Part shown: piece by piece, positions 15,888-24,258 of the stretch
Position numbering within the stretch: position 1 is the first letter of the stretch
Layout of the letters: each line of letters opens with the position of its first letter
Assembly: GCA_045863555.1 (NCBI GenBank)
Contig: BTUU01000012.1
Span: 109,552-173,551, forward strand
From: JACRLV01 sp045863555
GTDB taxonomy: Bacteria > Planctomycetota > Phycisphaerae > UBA1845 > Fen-1342
Direction: 5' to 3'
Length of the DNA stretch: 64,000 nt
Notes under the pieces: generated by a model
The model's database searches: none
The model's input: the letters and a program-made list of their open reading frames with translations, nothing else
Told to the model about the DNA's origin: nothing
Position numbers and translations under genes: made by a program

Positions 15888-16451
15888 CTACGCGAAACTC
15901 AAGGCCTTCAATCGCTGCCGCAGCGCCTGCCGGGCCCGGTAGAGCCGGCCTTCGATCGCCCGTTCACTGATACCCAGCCGGGCGGCCAGCGCCGCGTGCG
16001 ACAGATTTTCGAAATAGCAGCCGACGATCAACTCCTGCTCCTGCGACGAAAGGTCGGTGATCGCCAGGAGCAACTGGTCGCGAATTTCCTTGTTTTCCAG
16101 GTCGGCCGCCGGGATTTCCTCGTTGACGAGCCGCTCGGAGAGGTCGGCCGCGACGTCGGGATCGGGCACGGCGATCGCTACAGGGCGGCGGGCCTTCACC
16201 CGCCAGTGCGTCCGCAGCAGGTTCCGGGCGATCGCCCGGAGCCAGTATTCGAGGTTCGCCGGCGGCACGTTTTCGGCCCCGTTCCGCCCCTGAAGCCAGA
16301 GCTGCTGCATCAGGTCGTCGGCGAGGTGCGAATCGCCCGTGCGGACGACGAAGAAGCGGTACAGGGACGGTGCGCAGGCATCGTAGGCGCGCTCGAAGGC
16401 GGGCTCAGACGTGACCCGCAGTGAAACCTCGGCGGCGGTGCTGAGGTTCAT
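15888..16451 (-). CDS. RNA polymerase ECF-type sigma factor
   Basis: 187 residues. Region 2 (AFERAYDACAPSLYRFFVVRTGDSHLADDLMQQLWLQ) binds core polymerase and the -10 element. Region 4 (LSSQEQELIVGCYFENLSHAALAARLGISERAIEGRLYRARQALRQRL) is the helix-turn-helix that reads the -35. The ATG at 16451 was chosen because GGGAG lies 5 nt upstream; a GTG at 16487 would add 12 residues without a ribosome site. Followed by the membrane protein at 14557-15693, a likely anti-sigma partner. Confidence 0.9.
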   Translation of the reverse strand: MNLSTAAEVSLRVTSEPAFERAYDACAPSLYRFFVVRTGDSHLADDLMQQLWLQGRNGAENVPPANLEYWLRAIARNLLRTHWRVKARRPVAIAVPDPDVAADLSERLVNEEIPAADLENKEIRDQLLLAITDLSSQEQELIVGCYFENLSHAALAARLGISERAIEGRLYRARQALRQRLKALSFA

Positions 16452-16792
16452 CGGCGCTCCCGGAACCGCGTTCTTGTCCAGACTCACGGGAATAGACGCT
16501 CCCCGGGCGGCGAGCCCACGGGGGAGTTTAGCACATTTTCAGGGGGTTCCGAAGCGAATCGGATTCGGAAAGCCGGGGGAAATTCGAATCTCACGCAGAG
16601 ACGCAGAGGCGCTGAGAAGAGGAAGCAGGGGATTTCCTTGCATTCCGCTGCGCCTCCGCGCCTCTGCGTGAGCTTTTTCTTCTTCCACCTGGTCGCCCGG
16701 CTCGCGCGCCGGCGTGCCGTCCGCCCCCCTCGGGAAAAACCGCCAATCTCCGCTACCATACGGGGCTTTGCAGCTTTTTGGAGCGATTGCCT
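16452..16792. other. Divergent intergenic region, ECF sigma / ileS
   Basis: 341 nt with no gene. It holds an AT-rich patch near 16520-16540 and the large inverted repeat at 16590-16672. Upstream of ileS, TACCAT (16754-16759) could be a -10 element, and GGAG lies near 16780. Confidence 0.6.
16590..16672. repeat. Long inverted repeat upstream of ileS (family J)
   Basis: CTCACGCAGAGACGCAGAGG at the left pairs with CGCCTCTGCGTGAG at the right, ending in a CTTTTTCTTCTT tract on the plus strand. It could act as a terminator-like hairpin before ileS or be a dispersed repeat. Confidence 0.65.
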
Positions 16793-19700
16793 ATGTTTGA
16801 GCCGTTGCCGGCGAGACTCGATTTTCCCCAGGCCGAGAAGAAGGTCCTGGAGTTCTGGGACAAGCACGATGTCTTCGCCGAATCGATCCGCATTCGCGAC
16901 GGGGCGCCGCGGTTCGTCTTCTACGAGGGCCCGCCGACCGCCAACGGCCTGCCGCACCCCGGCCACTGCCTGACCCGCGTGATGAAGGACATCTTTCCGC
17001 GCTACCGCACCATGACCGGCCACAAGGTCGAGCGCAAGGGCGGTTGGGACACGCACGGCCTGCCGGTCGAACGTGAGGTCTGCAAGGAACTCGGCCTCAA
17101 GACCAAGGCCGACATCGAGGCCTACGGCGTCGAGAAATTCAACCTGAAGTGCATCCAGAGCGTCTTCCGGTACACCCGCGAATGGGAGGAGATGACGCGG
17201 CGGCTGGCGTACTGGGTCGACCTCAAGGACGCGTACGTCACGTTCCACCAGTCGTACGTCGAGAGCGTCTGGTGGTCGCTGAAGACGCTGTTCGAGCGCG
17301 GTGTGCTCTACCAGGGGCACAAGGTCGTCTGGTGGTGGGCCCAGGGCGGCACGGCGCTGAGCAGCGGCGAGGTGGGCGAGGGGTACAAGACGGTCGATGA
17401 TCCGAGCGTGTTTGTGAAGTTTCCGCTCGTCGAGGAGGGGACAAGGGGACAAGGGGACAAGGGGACAAAGGGAGACGCGCGCCACGGCGGAAGTGCGGGC
17501 ACCACGGATACGGCGCTTACCGGCTCGGGAAGTGTCTCCAGCACCGCCGACCGGGCCGCGAATGAGAAGGCGGCTGAGTCTGGAAGTGTGGCACCGGCCA
17601 ATGGCCGGTGCAGCCTGCTCGTCTGGACGACGACGCCGTGGACACTCATCAGCAACCACTTCGCGGCGGTGCACCCGGACCTCGAATACGCGCTCGTGCA
17701 TGATCCGGTCGACGATGAGCACCTTTACATCGCGGCGGCACTGGTCGAGGCGATCGCGAAGAAGGTGAAGCGCGAGTTGCGCGTTGTATCGGCGTGCAAG
17801 GGTAGCGACCTGATCGGACGAAACTACATACCGCCTTTTGACACGTTTTCGAGCATCGTCGGACCACGTGAAAAGCCCAAAGGTTCAGGGCGACTCGTCC
17901 TCGCTGTATTCAGTACATCACCCTTATTGGAGGGTCCTATCTTCGCTTGCCGGGACGACAAGTCACTTGGCGAAACAACGGGGCGACGAGCGGACGGCTC
18001 AGCGGCGACTATTGGATGGCGCGTACTCGACGGCAACTTCGTAACAGTCGATTCCGGCAGTGGCGTCGTGCATCTAGCGCCAGCCTTCGGCGAAGTCGAC
18101 TTCGACCGGCTTCGACAGGAACGCGAAGCGTTCAGGGCCGGAACCGAAATCCCGGTCTTATGTGCAGTCAATCCCGATGGCACATTCGCCAACTTTGTCG
18201 ACCCGAAATACCGCGGCCGGTGGGTGAAGGATTGCGACAAAGAAATCGTGCGCGAGCTGCGCGACGAGCGGAAGACGCCGTGGGGGACGCCGCTGCTCTA
18301 TCACCAGGAGCAGTACCGCCACGACTACCCCTTCTGCCCGCAGTCGCCGGAGGACCCGCTGATCCAGTACGCGCGGGCGAGCTGGTTCGTGCGGACGTCG
18401 GCGTTCAAGGACGAGTTCCTGAAGAACAACGCGGCGGTGAACTGGCTGCCCGAGCACATCAAGGAAGGCCGCTTCGGCGACTTCCTGCGGAACAACGTCG
18501 ACTGGGCGCTGTCGCGCGAACGCTACTGGGGCACGCCGCTGCCGATCTGGAAGTGCGAAAGCTGCGGGCGGATGGAGGCGATCGGGTCGTTCGCGGAACT
18601 GACCGGCGACGCTGCGCGCGGCATTTCCGGCAAGCCGGGCGCGACCGACGGCGGCTATTGGGAGCAGAAGGTCGCGGAGCACAAGGGCGAGGAGTTTCCG
18701 ACGCACCTGCGTGTGCATAAGCCGTATATCGATGAGTGGACGTACGAGTGCACCGCGTGCGCGGGTGACAAGGGGACAAAGGGACAAGGTGACAAGGGCG
18801 CTCCGCGCATGCGGCGCGTGTCGGAGGTCATCGACTGCTGGTGGGACGCGGGGAGCATGCCGTTTGCACAGTGGGGGTTCCCCCACAAGAGCGGCAGCAT
18901 CGAGCGGTTTTCGCAACGCTTCCCGGCGGATTTCATCAGTGAGGCGATCGATCAGACGCGCGGCTGGTTCTACGGATTACTCGCGATCTCAACACTTCTT
19001 TTCAACCGCAACGATGCGCCGAAAAGTCTCATGAGTGGTGCACGGTTGTTCCAGCCGGGAGGGCCCGAGTCCGCGGTAGTGCACAGCGGCGGCACCATCG
19101 AACAGTATCGTTTTGCGGAGCGTTGCGATTACCCCCTCCCGTACCGCACCTGCATCGTCCTCGGCCACATCGCCGGCGAGGATGGGAACAAGATGTCGAA
19201 GAAGCTCCGCAACTACAAGGAGCCGTCGTACATCTTCGACACGCTCGGCGCGGATGCGATGCGCTGGTATTTCCTCAGCGCCCAGGCTCCATGGACGTCG
19301 ACGCGCTTCGCCGAGGCGGCGATCCGCGACACGCAGCGCGAGTTCCTCGTCAAGCTCTACAACGTGCTGAGCTTCTTCACGATCTACGCCTCGATCGACG
19401 GCTTCGACCCGCGCGAGGTCACGCTGCATTTCGTGAAATCCGCCGACGGCTTCGAGGCCGCGGACAAAAAAACGCAAGGCCCCGTCCCGATGGGCTGGCG
19501 GCCGTCCGCCGAGCGCACCGAGCTTGACCGCTGGATCATCACCTACCTGAGAAGCACGGTGACCGCCGTCCGCGAGTCCATGGACCGCTTCGAGAACTAC
19601 CCGGCCGCCCAAAAGCTCAATGATTTCGTGGACGCACTGTCAAACTGGTACGTCCGTCGCAGCCGCGATCGCTTCTGGAAAAAGGTCACCGGCGACGCGG

Positions 19701-20656
19701 CCGCCGACCAGGAAAAGTGGGACGGCTACCACACGCTCTACGGCTGCCTGCGCGTCCTGAGCCAGCTCATCGCCCCGTTCACGCCGTTCTTCGCCGAGAC
19801 GATGCACCAGACGCTGCGCATTCCGGACGACCCGATCTCCGTGCACCTGTGCAACTACCCCCGGCCGGAGGACATCCGCTACTCCGACGAGGCGCTCCTC
19901 ACCGAGATGGACATGGTCCGCGAAATCGCGTCGCTCGGCCGCGCCGGCCGGGCAAGCGCGACCGTGAAGGAGGCCAAGAAGGTCAGGCAGCCGCTGGCGC
20001 GCGTCGAGATCGTCCTCGCCCGCCACGAGCACGAAGAATGGCTGCGCCGGCACGCCGAGCTCATCGCCGAGGAGCTGAACGTCAAGGCGGTCGAGTTCAC
20101 GACCGAGGCGGACGAGTACGTGACGTACAAGGTCGTGCCGAATTTCAAGGCCATTGGCGAGAAATACCGCGCCCTGGTGCCAAAGATCAAAGCCGCCCTC
20201 GGCGCGCTCACCGACGCCGCGGCCGCCCGCAAGCAGCTCGTCGCCGAGGGCCGCCTTCCGCTGACGATCGACGGCCAGACGGTCGACCTGACGCCGAATG
20301 AAGTCGAAATCCGCCTCGACGCCAAACCCGGCTGGGCCGCGGCGCAGGGCCGCGTCGGCGTCGTCGTGCTCAGCACGGAGATCACGCCCGAGCTGCGCGA
20401 CGAGGGCCTTGTCCGCGAGTTCATTCACCATGTCCAGGCGATGCGCAAGGAGCGCGAACTGGCGTACGAGGCGCGGATTCGGCTCACGGTCGAAGCGCCG
20501 CCGGAGCTCGCTGACCTCCTCAGGCGGTTCGAGTCGGCGATCCGGTCTGAGACGCTCGCCACGGGGATCGACCTCGGGGCGGCTGGCGCCGGCGAGGCGT
20601 ATGAGGTCGACCTCGAGGGACGGGCGATCAGGATCTGGATGGCGCTCGCGGGCTGA
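16793..20656 (+). CDS. ileS: Isoleucyl-tRNA synthetase (type-2-like), with repeat insertions
   Basis: 1287 residues, against about 1040-1080 for the type-2 family. It charges tRNA-Ile. HIGH motif: HPGH at residues 55-58; KMSKS motif: KMSKK at about 800-804. The editing domain shows LLVWTTTPWTLISN and GSGVVHLAPAFGEVDF; the C-terminal VTYKVVPNFKAIG is typical of eukaryote-like (type-2) enzymes. Repeat-derived residues: ~215-228 (D1 tract) and 247-273 (C6) just before the editing-domain WTTTPWTL block, and ~657-669 (D2) inside the catalytic insertion. The ATG at 16793 has GGAG about 10 nt upstream. Parts of 17.8-18.2 and 19.0-19.1 kb look more AT-rich than the rest of the gene. Confidence 0.93.
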   Translation: MFEPLPARLDFPQAEKKVLEFWDKHDVFAESIRIRDGAPRFVFYEGPPTANGLPHPGHCLTRVMKDIFPRYRTMTGHKVERKGGWDTHGLPVEREVCKELGLKTKADIEAYGVEKFNLKCIQSVFRYTREWEEMTRRLAYWVDLKDAYVTFHQSYVESVWWSLKTLFERGVLYQGHKVVWWWAQGGTALSSGEVGEGYKTVDDPSVFVKFPLVEEGTRGQGDKGTKGDARHGGSAGTTDTALTGSGSVSSTADRAANEKAAESGSVAPANGRCSLLVWTTTPWTLISNHFAAVHPDLEYALVHDPVDDEHLYIAAALVEAIAKKVKRELRVVSACKGSDLIGRNYIPPFDTFSSIVGPREKPKGSGRLVLAVFSTSPLLEGPIFACRDDKSLGETTGRRADGSAATIGWRVLDGNFVTVDSGSGVVHLAPAFGEVDFDRLRQEREAFRAGTEIPVLCAVNPDGTFANFVDPKYRGRWVKDCDKEIVRELRDERKTPWGTPLLYHQEQYRHDYPFCPQSPEDPLIQYARASWFVRTSAFKDEFLKNNAAVNWLPEHIKEGRFGDFLRNNVDWALSRERYWGTPLPIWKCESCGRMEAIGSFAELTGDAARGISGKPGATDGGYWEQKVAEHKGEEFPTHLRVHKPYIDEWTYECTACAGDKGTKGQGDKGAPRMRRVSEVIDCWWDAGSMPFAQWGFPHKSGSIERFSQRFPADFISEAIDQTRGWFYGLLAISTLLFNRNDAPKSLMSGARLFQPGGPESAVVHSGGTIEQYRFAERCDYPLPYRTCIVLGHIAGEDGNKMSKKLRNYKEPSYIFDTLGADAMRWYFLSAQAPWTSTRFAEAAIRDTQREFLVKLYNVLSFFTIYASIDGFDPREVTLHFVKSADGFEAADKKTQGPVPMGWRPSAERTELDRWIITYLRSTVTAVRESMDRFENYPAAQKLNDFVDALSNWYVRRSRDRFWKKVTGDAAADQEKWDGYHTLYGCLRVLSQLIAPFTPFFAETMHQTLRIPDDPISVHLCNYPRPEDIRYSDEALLTEMDMVREIASLGRAGRASATVKEAKKVRQPLARVEIVLARHEHEEWLRRHAELIAEELNVKAVEFTTEADEYVTYKVVPNFKAIGEKYRALVPKIKAALGALTDAAAARKQLVAEGRLPLTIDGQTVDLTPNEVEIRLDAKPGWAAAQGRVGVVVLSTEITPELRDEGLVREFIHHVQAMRKERELAYEARIRLTVEAPPELADLLRRFESAIRSETLATGIDLGAAGAGEAYEVDLEGRAIRIWMALAG
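17436..17475. repeat. GGGACAAG-type tandem tract D1 (inside ileS)
   Basis: Four to five units of GGGGACAAG in a row, read as GTRGQGDKGTKGD in IleS just upstream of the editing domain. Confidence 0.85.
17532..17610. repeat. Repeat family C, copy 6 (inside ileS)
   Basis: GTGTCTCCAGCACCGCCG...GCGAATGAG...GGAAGTGTGGCAC and CCGGCCAATGGCCGG, 79 nt. It is the only family C copy outside the mutasome genes and is in frame. Confidence 0.85.
18763..18797. repeat. GGGACAAG-type tandem tract D2 (inside ileS)
   Basis: GGTGACAAGGGGACAAAGGG followed by ACAAGGTGACAAGGG, read as GDKGTKGQGDKG in frame. Confidence 0.85.
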
Positions 20657-20866
20657 TCCTGCGGTCGCCCCGTCGACGGCCGATAACCGATTTTCGCGGC
20701 TGGCCCGCGGATTTGCGCTTGATTCAGGAACGCCCTTCGTGGTACCTTGGGCGTAAGGATGGAGGAGGGGATCACCCGCCTGGGTCATCTCCTCAATGTG
20801 ACGTTGCAACGATTGTTTCACTTCGCTGGGCGGCGTATGCGCGCTCTGCAACAGGAGGAGATGCAG

Positions 20867-21505
20867 ATGAGGAAGTTTCTTGGAATTGTCGGCGCGATCG
20901 CGATGACCGCGGTTGCGTCGGCGGACATCTGGACCGAGGTCGGCGATGCACCCGATAGCCCCAGCCCCGGCCAGATGACGGTCGGCGTCGGCCCGCTGAC
21001 CGACATCTTCGGCACGCTGGGCGACGGGATCGTCGTACCGGACGTCGACATGTACTGCGTCCGAATTACGTCCGCGTCGACGTTCGGCGCGATCGTTGAC
21101 TCGGCCGATTTCGATTCACAGATGTTCATGTTCGACGTCAGCGGCATGGGCGTGAACCACAACGACGACAACGTCGGCCTGTTCTCGGGGCTCTACAGCC
21201 TCGGTCCCGGCGCGGGCACGCCGGCGCCGATCCCGCTCGTGGATGGCGCGGTCTATGGCCTCGCGATCTCGTCGTACAACGTCGACCCGGTCGACCCGGC
21301 CGGCGGGTTCATGTGGAGCAACTCGCCGTTCGGCGATCAGACGGCTCCCGATCTTTCGCCCGGCCCGCTGTCCGGCTGGAGCGGCGACGGCACCGGCGGT
21401 GACTATCACATCCGCCTAATCGGCGCGACGTTCTGCGAGGTTCCTGAGCCAGCGTCGCTGAGCCTGCTGGCTCTCGGCGGGCTGATCTTCATTCGTCGGC
21501 GGTAA
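20867..21505 (+). CDS. PEP-CTERM sorting domain protein
   Basis: 212 residues. The signal peptide (MRKFLGIVGAIAMTAVASA) is cleaved before DIWTEVGD. The middle is an acidic, aromatic beta-rich domain of unknown function. The C-terminus VPEPASLSLLALGGLIFIRRR is a PEP-CTERM signal, which in other bacteria directs processing and surface delivery by exosortase. No exosortase gene is in the window. The ATG at 20867 has AGGAGGAG 6 nt upstream, which decides it against longer readings. A strong terminator follows. Confidence 0.9.
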   Translation: MRKFLGIVGAIAMTAVASADIWTEVGDAPDSPSPGQMTVGVGPLTDIFGTLGDGIVVPDVDMYCVRITSASTFGAIVDSADFDSQMFMFDVSGMGVNHNDDNVGLFSGLYSLGPGAGTPAPIPLVDGAVYGLAISSYNVDPVDPAGGFMWSNSPFGDQTAPDLSPGPLSGWSGDGTGGDYHIRLIGATFCEVPEPASLSLLALGGLIFIRRR

Positions 21506-21540
21506 CCGCGTACACCGCGATTGCTGACGATCGATTCAAT

Positions 21541-21579
21541 CGAAACAGGCGGCTCACGCACCGTGAGTCGCCTGTTTCG
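21541..21579 (+). terminator. Strong hairpin between the PEP-CTERM gene and lysS
   Basis: CGAAACAGGCGGCTCACG pairs with CGTGAGTCGCCTGTTTCG around a 3-nt loop, an 18-bp stem with one G-T pair. It is 35 nt after the stop. The region after it has TTCTTG rather than a long T-run. Confidence 0.8.
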
Positions 21580-21643
21580 CGTTCTTGAGCCCGTCCACGG
21601 CCGCTCCCGAGGCGGCGTTCTCGCGCGGCGGCCCCCGTTCCGG

Positions 21644-21649
21644 TACACT
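21644..21649 (+). promoter_or_regulatory. -10-like box 9 nt before lysS (leaderless candidate)
   Basis: TACACT, then 9 nt, then the lysS ATG at 21659. There is no Shine-Dalgarno sequence, so transcription may begin at or next to the start codon. Confidence 0.45.
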
Positions 21650-21658
21650 CCGCACCCT

Positions 21659-23242
21659 ATGAGCGACCAGAATCAGGAACGGAAGGCGAAGCTTCAGAGG
21701 ATGGCCGAGGCGGGCGTAGACCCGTACGGCTCGCGGTTTACGAACATCACGAAAAACGCGGACCTGCGCGCGGCCGGCGAGCGGCTCGGGCTGGAAGCGG
21801 GACAGATCTCGGAGGCGGCTGAGGCGCGGTTTCGCTCCGCGGGTCGGCTGCATCTGCTCCGCGACACGGGCAAGCTCATCTTCGCCACCGTCCGAGACTG
21901 GACCGGCGACCTCCAGTGGGCGCTATCGAAAAAGGCGATCGAGGAATTCACCGGCGGGGCTGATTCGGCGGGCGCTCCGAGCGGCGAATCTCCCTTTCCG
22001 GCCGGCGCGGCCGCGTGGCAGGCCGCGAAACTGCTCGATCTGGGCGATATCGTCGGCGCGGAGGGCCGCCTCGGCCGGACGAAGACCGGCGAACTGACGC
22101 TCTGGGTCGATCGCTTCCGCGTGCTGTCGAAGGCCGTGCGGCCGCCGCCGGAGAAGTGGCACGGGCTGACCGACGTCGAGCAGCGCTACCGCAAGCGCTA
22201 TGTCGACCTGCTGGCCAATCCCGAGTCGCAGCAGAAGTTCATCCTCCGGGCACGCATCATCGATTACATCCGCGGCGTGCTGCGCGATCGCGGCTTCATC
22301 GAGGTCGAGACGCCGGTGCTCCAGCCGATCTACGGCGGGGCGGCCGCGCGGCCGTTCACGACGCACCACAACACGCTCGACATGCAGCTTTATCTGCGGA
22401 TCAGCCCCGAGCTGTACCTGAAGCGCTGCATGGTCGGCGGGCTGGAGCGGGTGTATGAGTTCGCGCGCTGCTTCCGCAACGAGGGCATCAGTCCGCGGCA
22501 CAACCCCGAGTTTACGATGCTGGAGCTGTACCAGGCGTACGGCGACTACCACGACATGATGGACATCACCGAGGCGATCATTGCCGGGGCCGCGCGCGAC
22601 GTGATCGGCTCGACGACGATCAAGTTCGGCGAGCGGGAAATCGACTATGCGACGCCGTGGCCGCGGCGGCGCTACGCGGACCTGTTCGCCGAGCACGTCG
22701 GCATCTCGATCGAGGATGTTCCGGGCGTTCGCGAGCGGTGGCACAGGCACTTTGGCGGCCGGCTGAAGGCGGCGGAGGGCGGTGTGGCGCTGCAACCCCC
22801 CGACGATGTCATCATGATCAGCGAGCTGTTCGAGCACTACGTCGAGGACAAGCTGATCAACCCGACGTTCGTCATCGACTATCCCGCGCCGCTCTGCCCG
22901 CTGACGAAGCGCCGGCCGGACGATCCGCGCTTCGCGCTGCGGTTCGAGTGTTTCATGAACGGCATGGAAATGGGGAACGCCTACAGCGAGTTGAACGATC
23001 CCGTCGTCCAGCACGCGACGCTCGCGGCCCAGCTTCGCGGCGAGGGCGACGAGACGATGGCGATCATGGACGAGGACTTCGTCGAAGCCCTCGAATACGC
23101 CATGCCCCCCGCGGGCGGCCTGGGCATCGGCATCGACCGGCTGTGCATGCTCCTGACGGGCAGCGAGAGCATCCGGGAAGTGCTGCTGTTTCCGCTGCAG
23201 CGTGCCACCCGAGCGCCCGAGTCCATCAATCCGTCTGAGTAG
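21659..23242 (+). CDS. lysS: Lysyl-tRNA synthetase (class II)
   Basis: 527 residues. It charges tRNA-Lys. An N-terminal OB-fold anticodon-binding domain (~55-170) is followed by the class II core: EQRYRKRYVDLLANPESQQKF, motif 2 (RVYEFARCFRNEGISPRHNPEFTMLELYQAY) and motif 3 (GGLGIGIDRLCMLLTGSESIREVLLFP). The loop between the OB-fold strands (residues ~98-120, GGADSAGAPSGESPFPAGAA) is longer than usual, but it carries no palindromic repeat. The ATG at 21659 is supported by the family N-terminus and the -10 box spacing. Confidence 0.97.
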   Translation: MSDQNQERKAKLQRMAEAGVDPYGSRFTNITKNADLRAAGERLGLEAGQISEAAEARFRSAGRLHLLRDTGKLIFATVRDWTGDLQWALSKKAIEEFTGGADSAGAPSGESPFPAGAAAWQAAKLLDLGDIVGAEGRLGRTKTGELTLWVDRFRVLSKAVRPPPEKWHGLTDVEQRYRKRYVDLLANPESQQKFILRARIIDYIRGVLRDRGFIEVETPVLQPIYGGAAARPFTTHHNTLDMQLYLRISPELYLKRCMVGGLERVYEFARCFRNEGISPRHNPEFTMLELYQAYGDYHDMMDITEAIIAGAARDVIGSTTIKFGEREIDYATPWPRRRYADLFAEHVGISIEDVPGVRERWHRHFGGRLKAAEGGVALQPPDDVIMISELFEHYVEDKLINPTFVIDYPAPLCPLTKRRPDDPRFALRFECFMNGMEMGNAYSELNDPVVQHATLAAQLRGEGDETMAIMDEDFVEALEYAMPPAGGLGIGIDRLCMLLTGSESIREVLLFPLQRATRAPESINPSE

Positions 23243-23338
23243 TCGGGACCGAGGTGGGACGGTCCGGAATCTGAGCAAGACACCTCTACTGCCTGAGAAA
23301 TCCCGCGAATCCTTAGGTATCATCCTGCGAGGTGGAAC

Positions 23339-23569
23339 ATGAGTTACCGTGGAAAAGTACGAAACGGCGTCGTCGAGTTCGAGGAGGGGCCGATCCCGCC
23401 GGAAGGAACGGTCGTGCGCGTCGTGCCTTGGACCGAGGCATCCACGTCACCGCCGGAAGGGACATCGGGAGAACGGCTTCTTCGGCACGCCGGTACGGCG
23501 GGGCCGGGGTTGCCGAGCGACCTTGCTCGAAACCACGATCACTATCTGCATGGGCATCCCAAGCGATGA
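23339..23569 (+). CDS. Antitoxin-like protein of a PIN toxin module (copy 1)
   Basis: 76 residues. It starts MSYRGKVRNGVVEFEEG, the KGxVxNGxVxx pattern of short beta-strand proteins found beside PIN-domain genes, where they act as VapB-type antitoxins. The C-terminus DLARNHDHYLHGHPKR is nearly identical to that of the paralogue at 27832. Its TGA overlaps the toxin ATG (ATGA). A TATCAT box lies at 23318-23323, and GCGAGGTGG precedes the ATG. Confidence 0.75.
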   Translation: MSYRGKVRNGVVEFEEGPIPPEGTVVRVVPWTEASTSPPEGTSGERLLRHAGTAGPGLPSDLARNHDHYLHGHPKR

Positions 23570-23967
23570 CTCGGTTTTTCGCCGACGCCTATTATTACCT
23601 GGCCCTGCTGAACCCTCGTGACGAGGCTCACGAGCGCGTCGTTACGTTCACACGGGGCATGGTCCGAGGCTCCGTCACGACTGCATGGGTGCTTACCGAG
23701 GTTGGCGATGCACTCGCGGCGCCGCAGCAGCGCAGCGCGTTCATTAACTTTCTGGAAGATCTGCGCATCGACCCGGATGTTGAGGTCGTTGCTCCGACCC
23801 CCGAACTCTTCGAGCGGGGCGTCGAGCTCTTTCGTGATCGGTCAGACAAGTTCTGGACACTCACCGACTGTATCTCCTTTGTTTCAATGCGAGACCGCGG
23901 CCTGCGGGAGGCGCTCACCGCTGACCGGCACTTCGAACAGGCAGGTTTCACCGCAGTTTTCAAGTGA
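23566..23967 (+). CDS. PIN-domain toxin, VapC-like (copy 1)
   Basis: 133 residues. PIN domains are Mg-dependent ribonucleases; in VapBC systems they cut tRNA or rRNA until held by the antitoxin. Acidic active-site residues can be placed at FFADAYYYLAL (Asp7), VLTEVGDAL (Glu), FWTLTDCISF (Asp) and LTADRHFEQAGF (Asp). The start overlaps the antitoxin stop by 4 nt. A paralogue with the same gene order is at 28059-28460. Confidence 0.85.
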   Translation: MTRFFADAYYYLALLNPRDEAHERVVTFTRGMVRGSVTTAWVLTEVGDALAAPQQRSAFINFLEDLRIDPDVEVVAPTPELFERGVELFRDRSDKFWTLTDCISFVSMRDRGLREALTADRHFEQAGFTAVFK

Positions 23968-24258
23968 GCGCGAGCGCGGTGATGAGGCGCGGGCCGTCAG
24001 CGGCCGCACGACGTTCTTTCAGCGAAATCAGCTTCCACTCGTGGTTCCGCGTGGCGCGGTGAGCGCCGCCGCAGCTGGGTGTGGTTATCGGAATTCGCCC
24101 CATTCACGCCCCCGGCCGGCGATCCGTCGAACGGCCGCGCCGGTTCTCTTTGTCGCCGCTCGACGGCGCGCTACACTGCGATTCGACGACCGTCGCGATA
24201 CCGGGTTGTGTGCGGTGCGCGAAGGTCCACCCCCGGTACGTCCGTCGGAGAATTCACC

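Noticed and set aside
16452..16792. T-box riboswitch in front of ileS
   Set aside because: A large hairpin with a T-run exists, but no conserved T-box sequence or specifier loop was recognised.
23968..24258. A small gene between the first PIN toxin and the FG-GAP gene
   Set aside because: Frames there are short or are extensions of neighbours without start signals or similarity. Only a weak promoter-like pair (TTGTCG, TACACT near 24150-24177) is visible.
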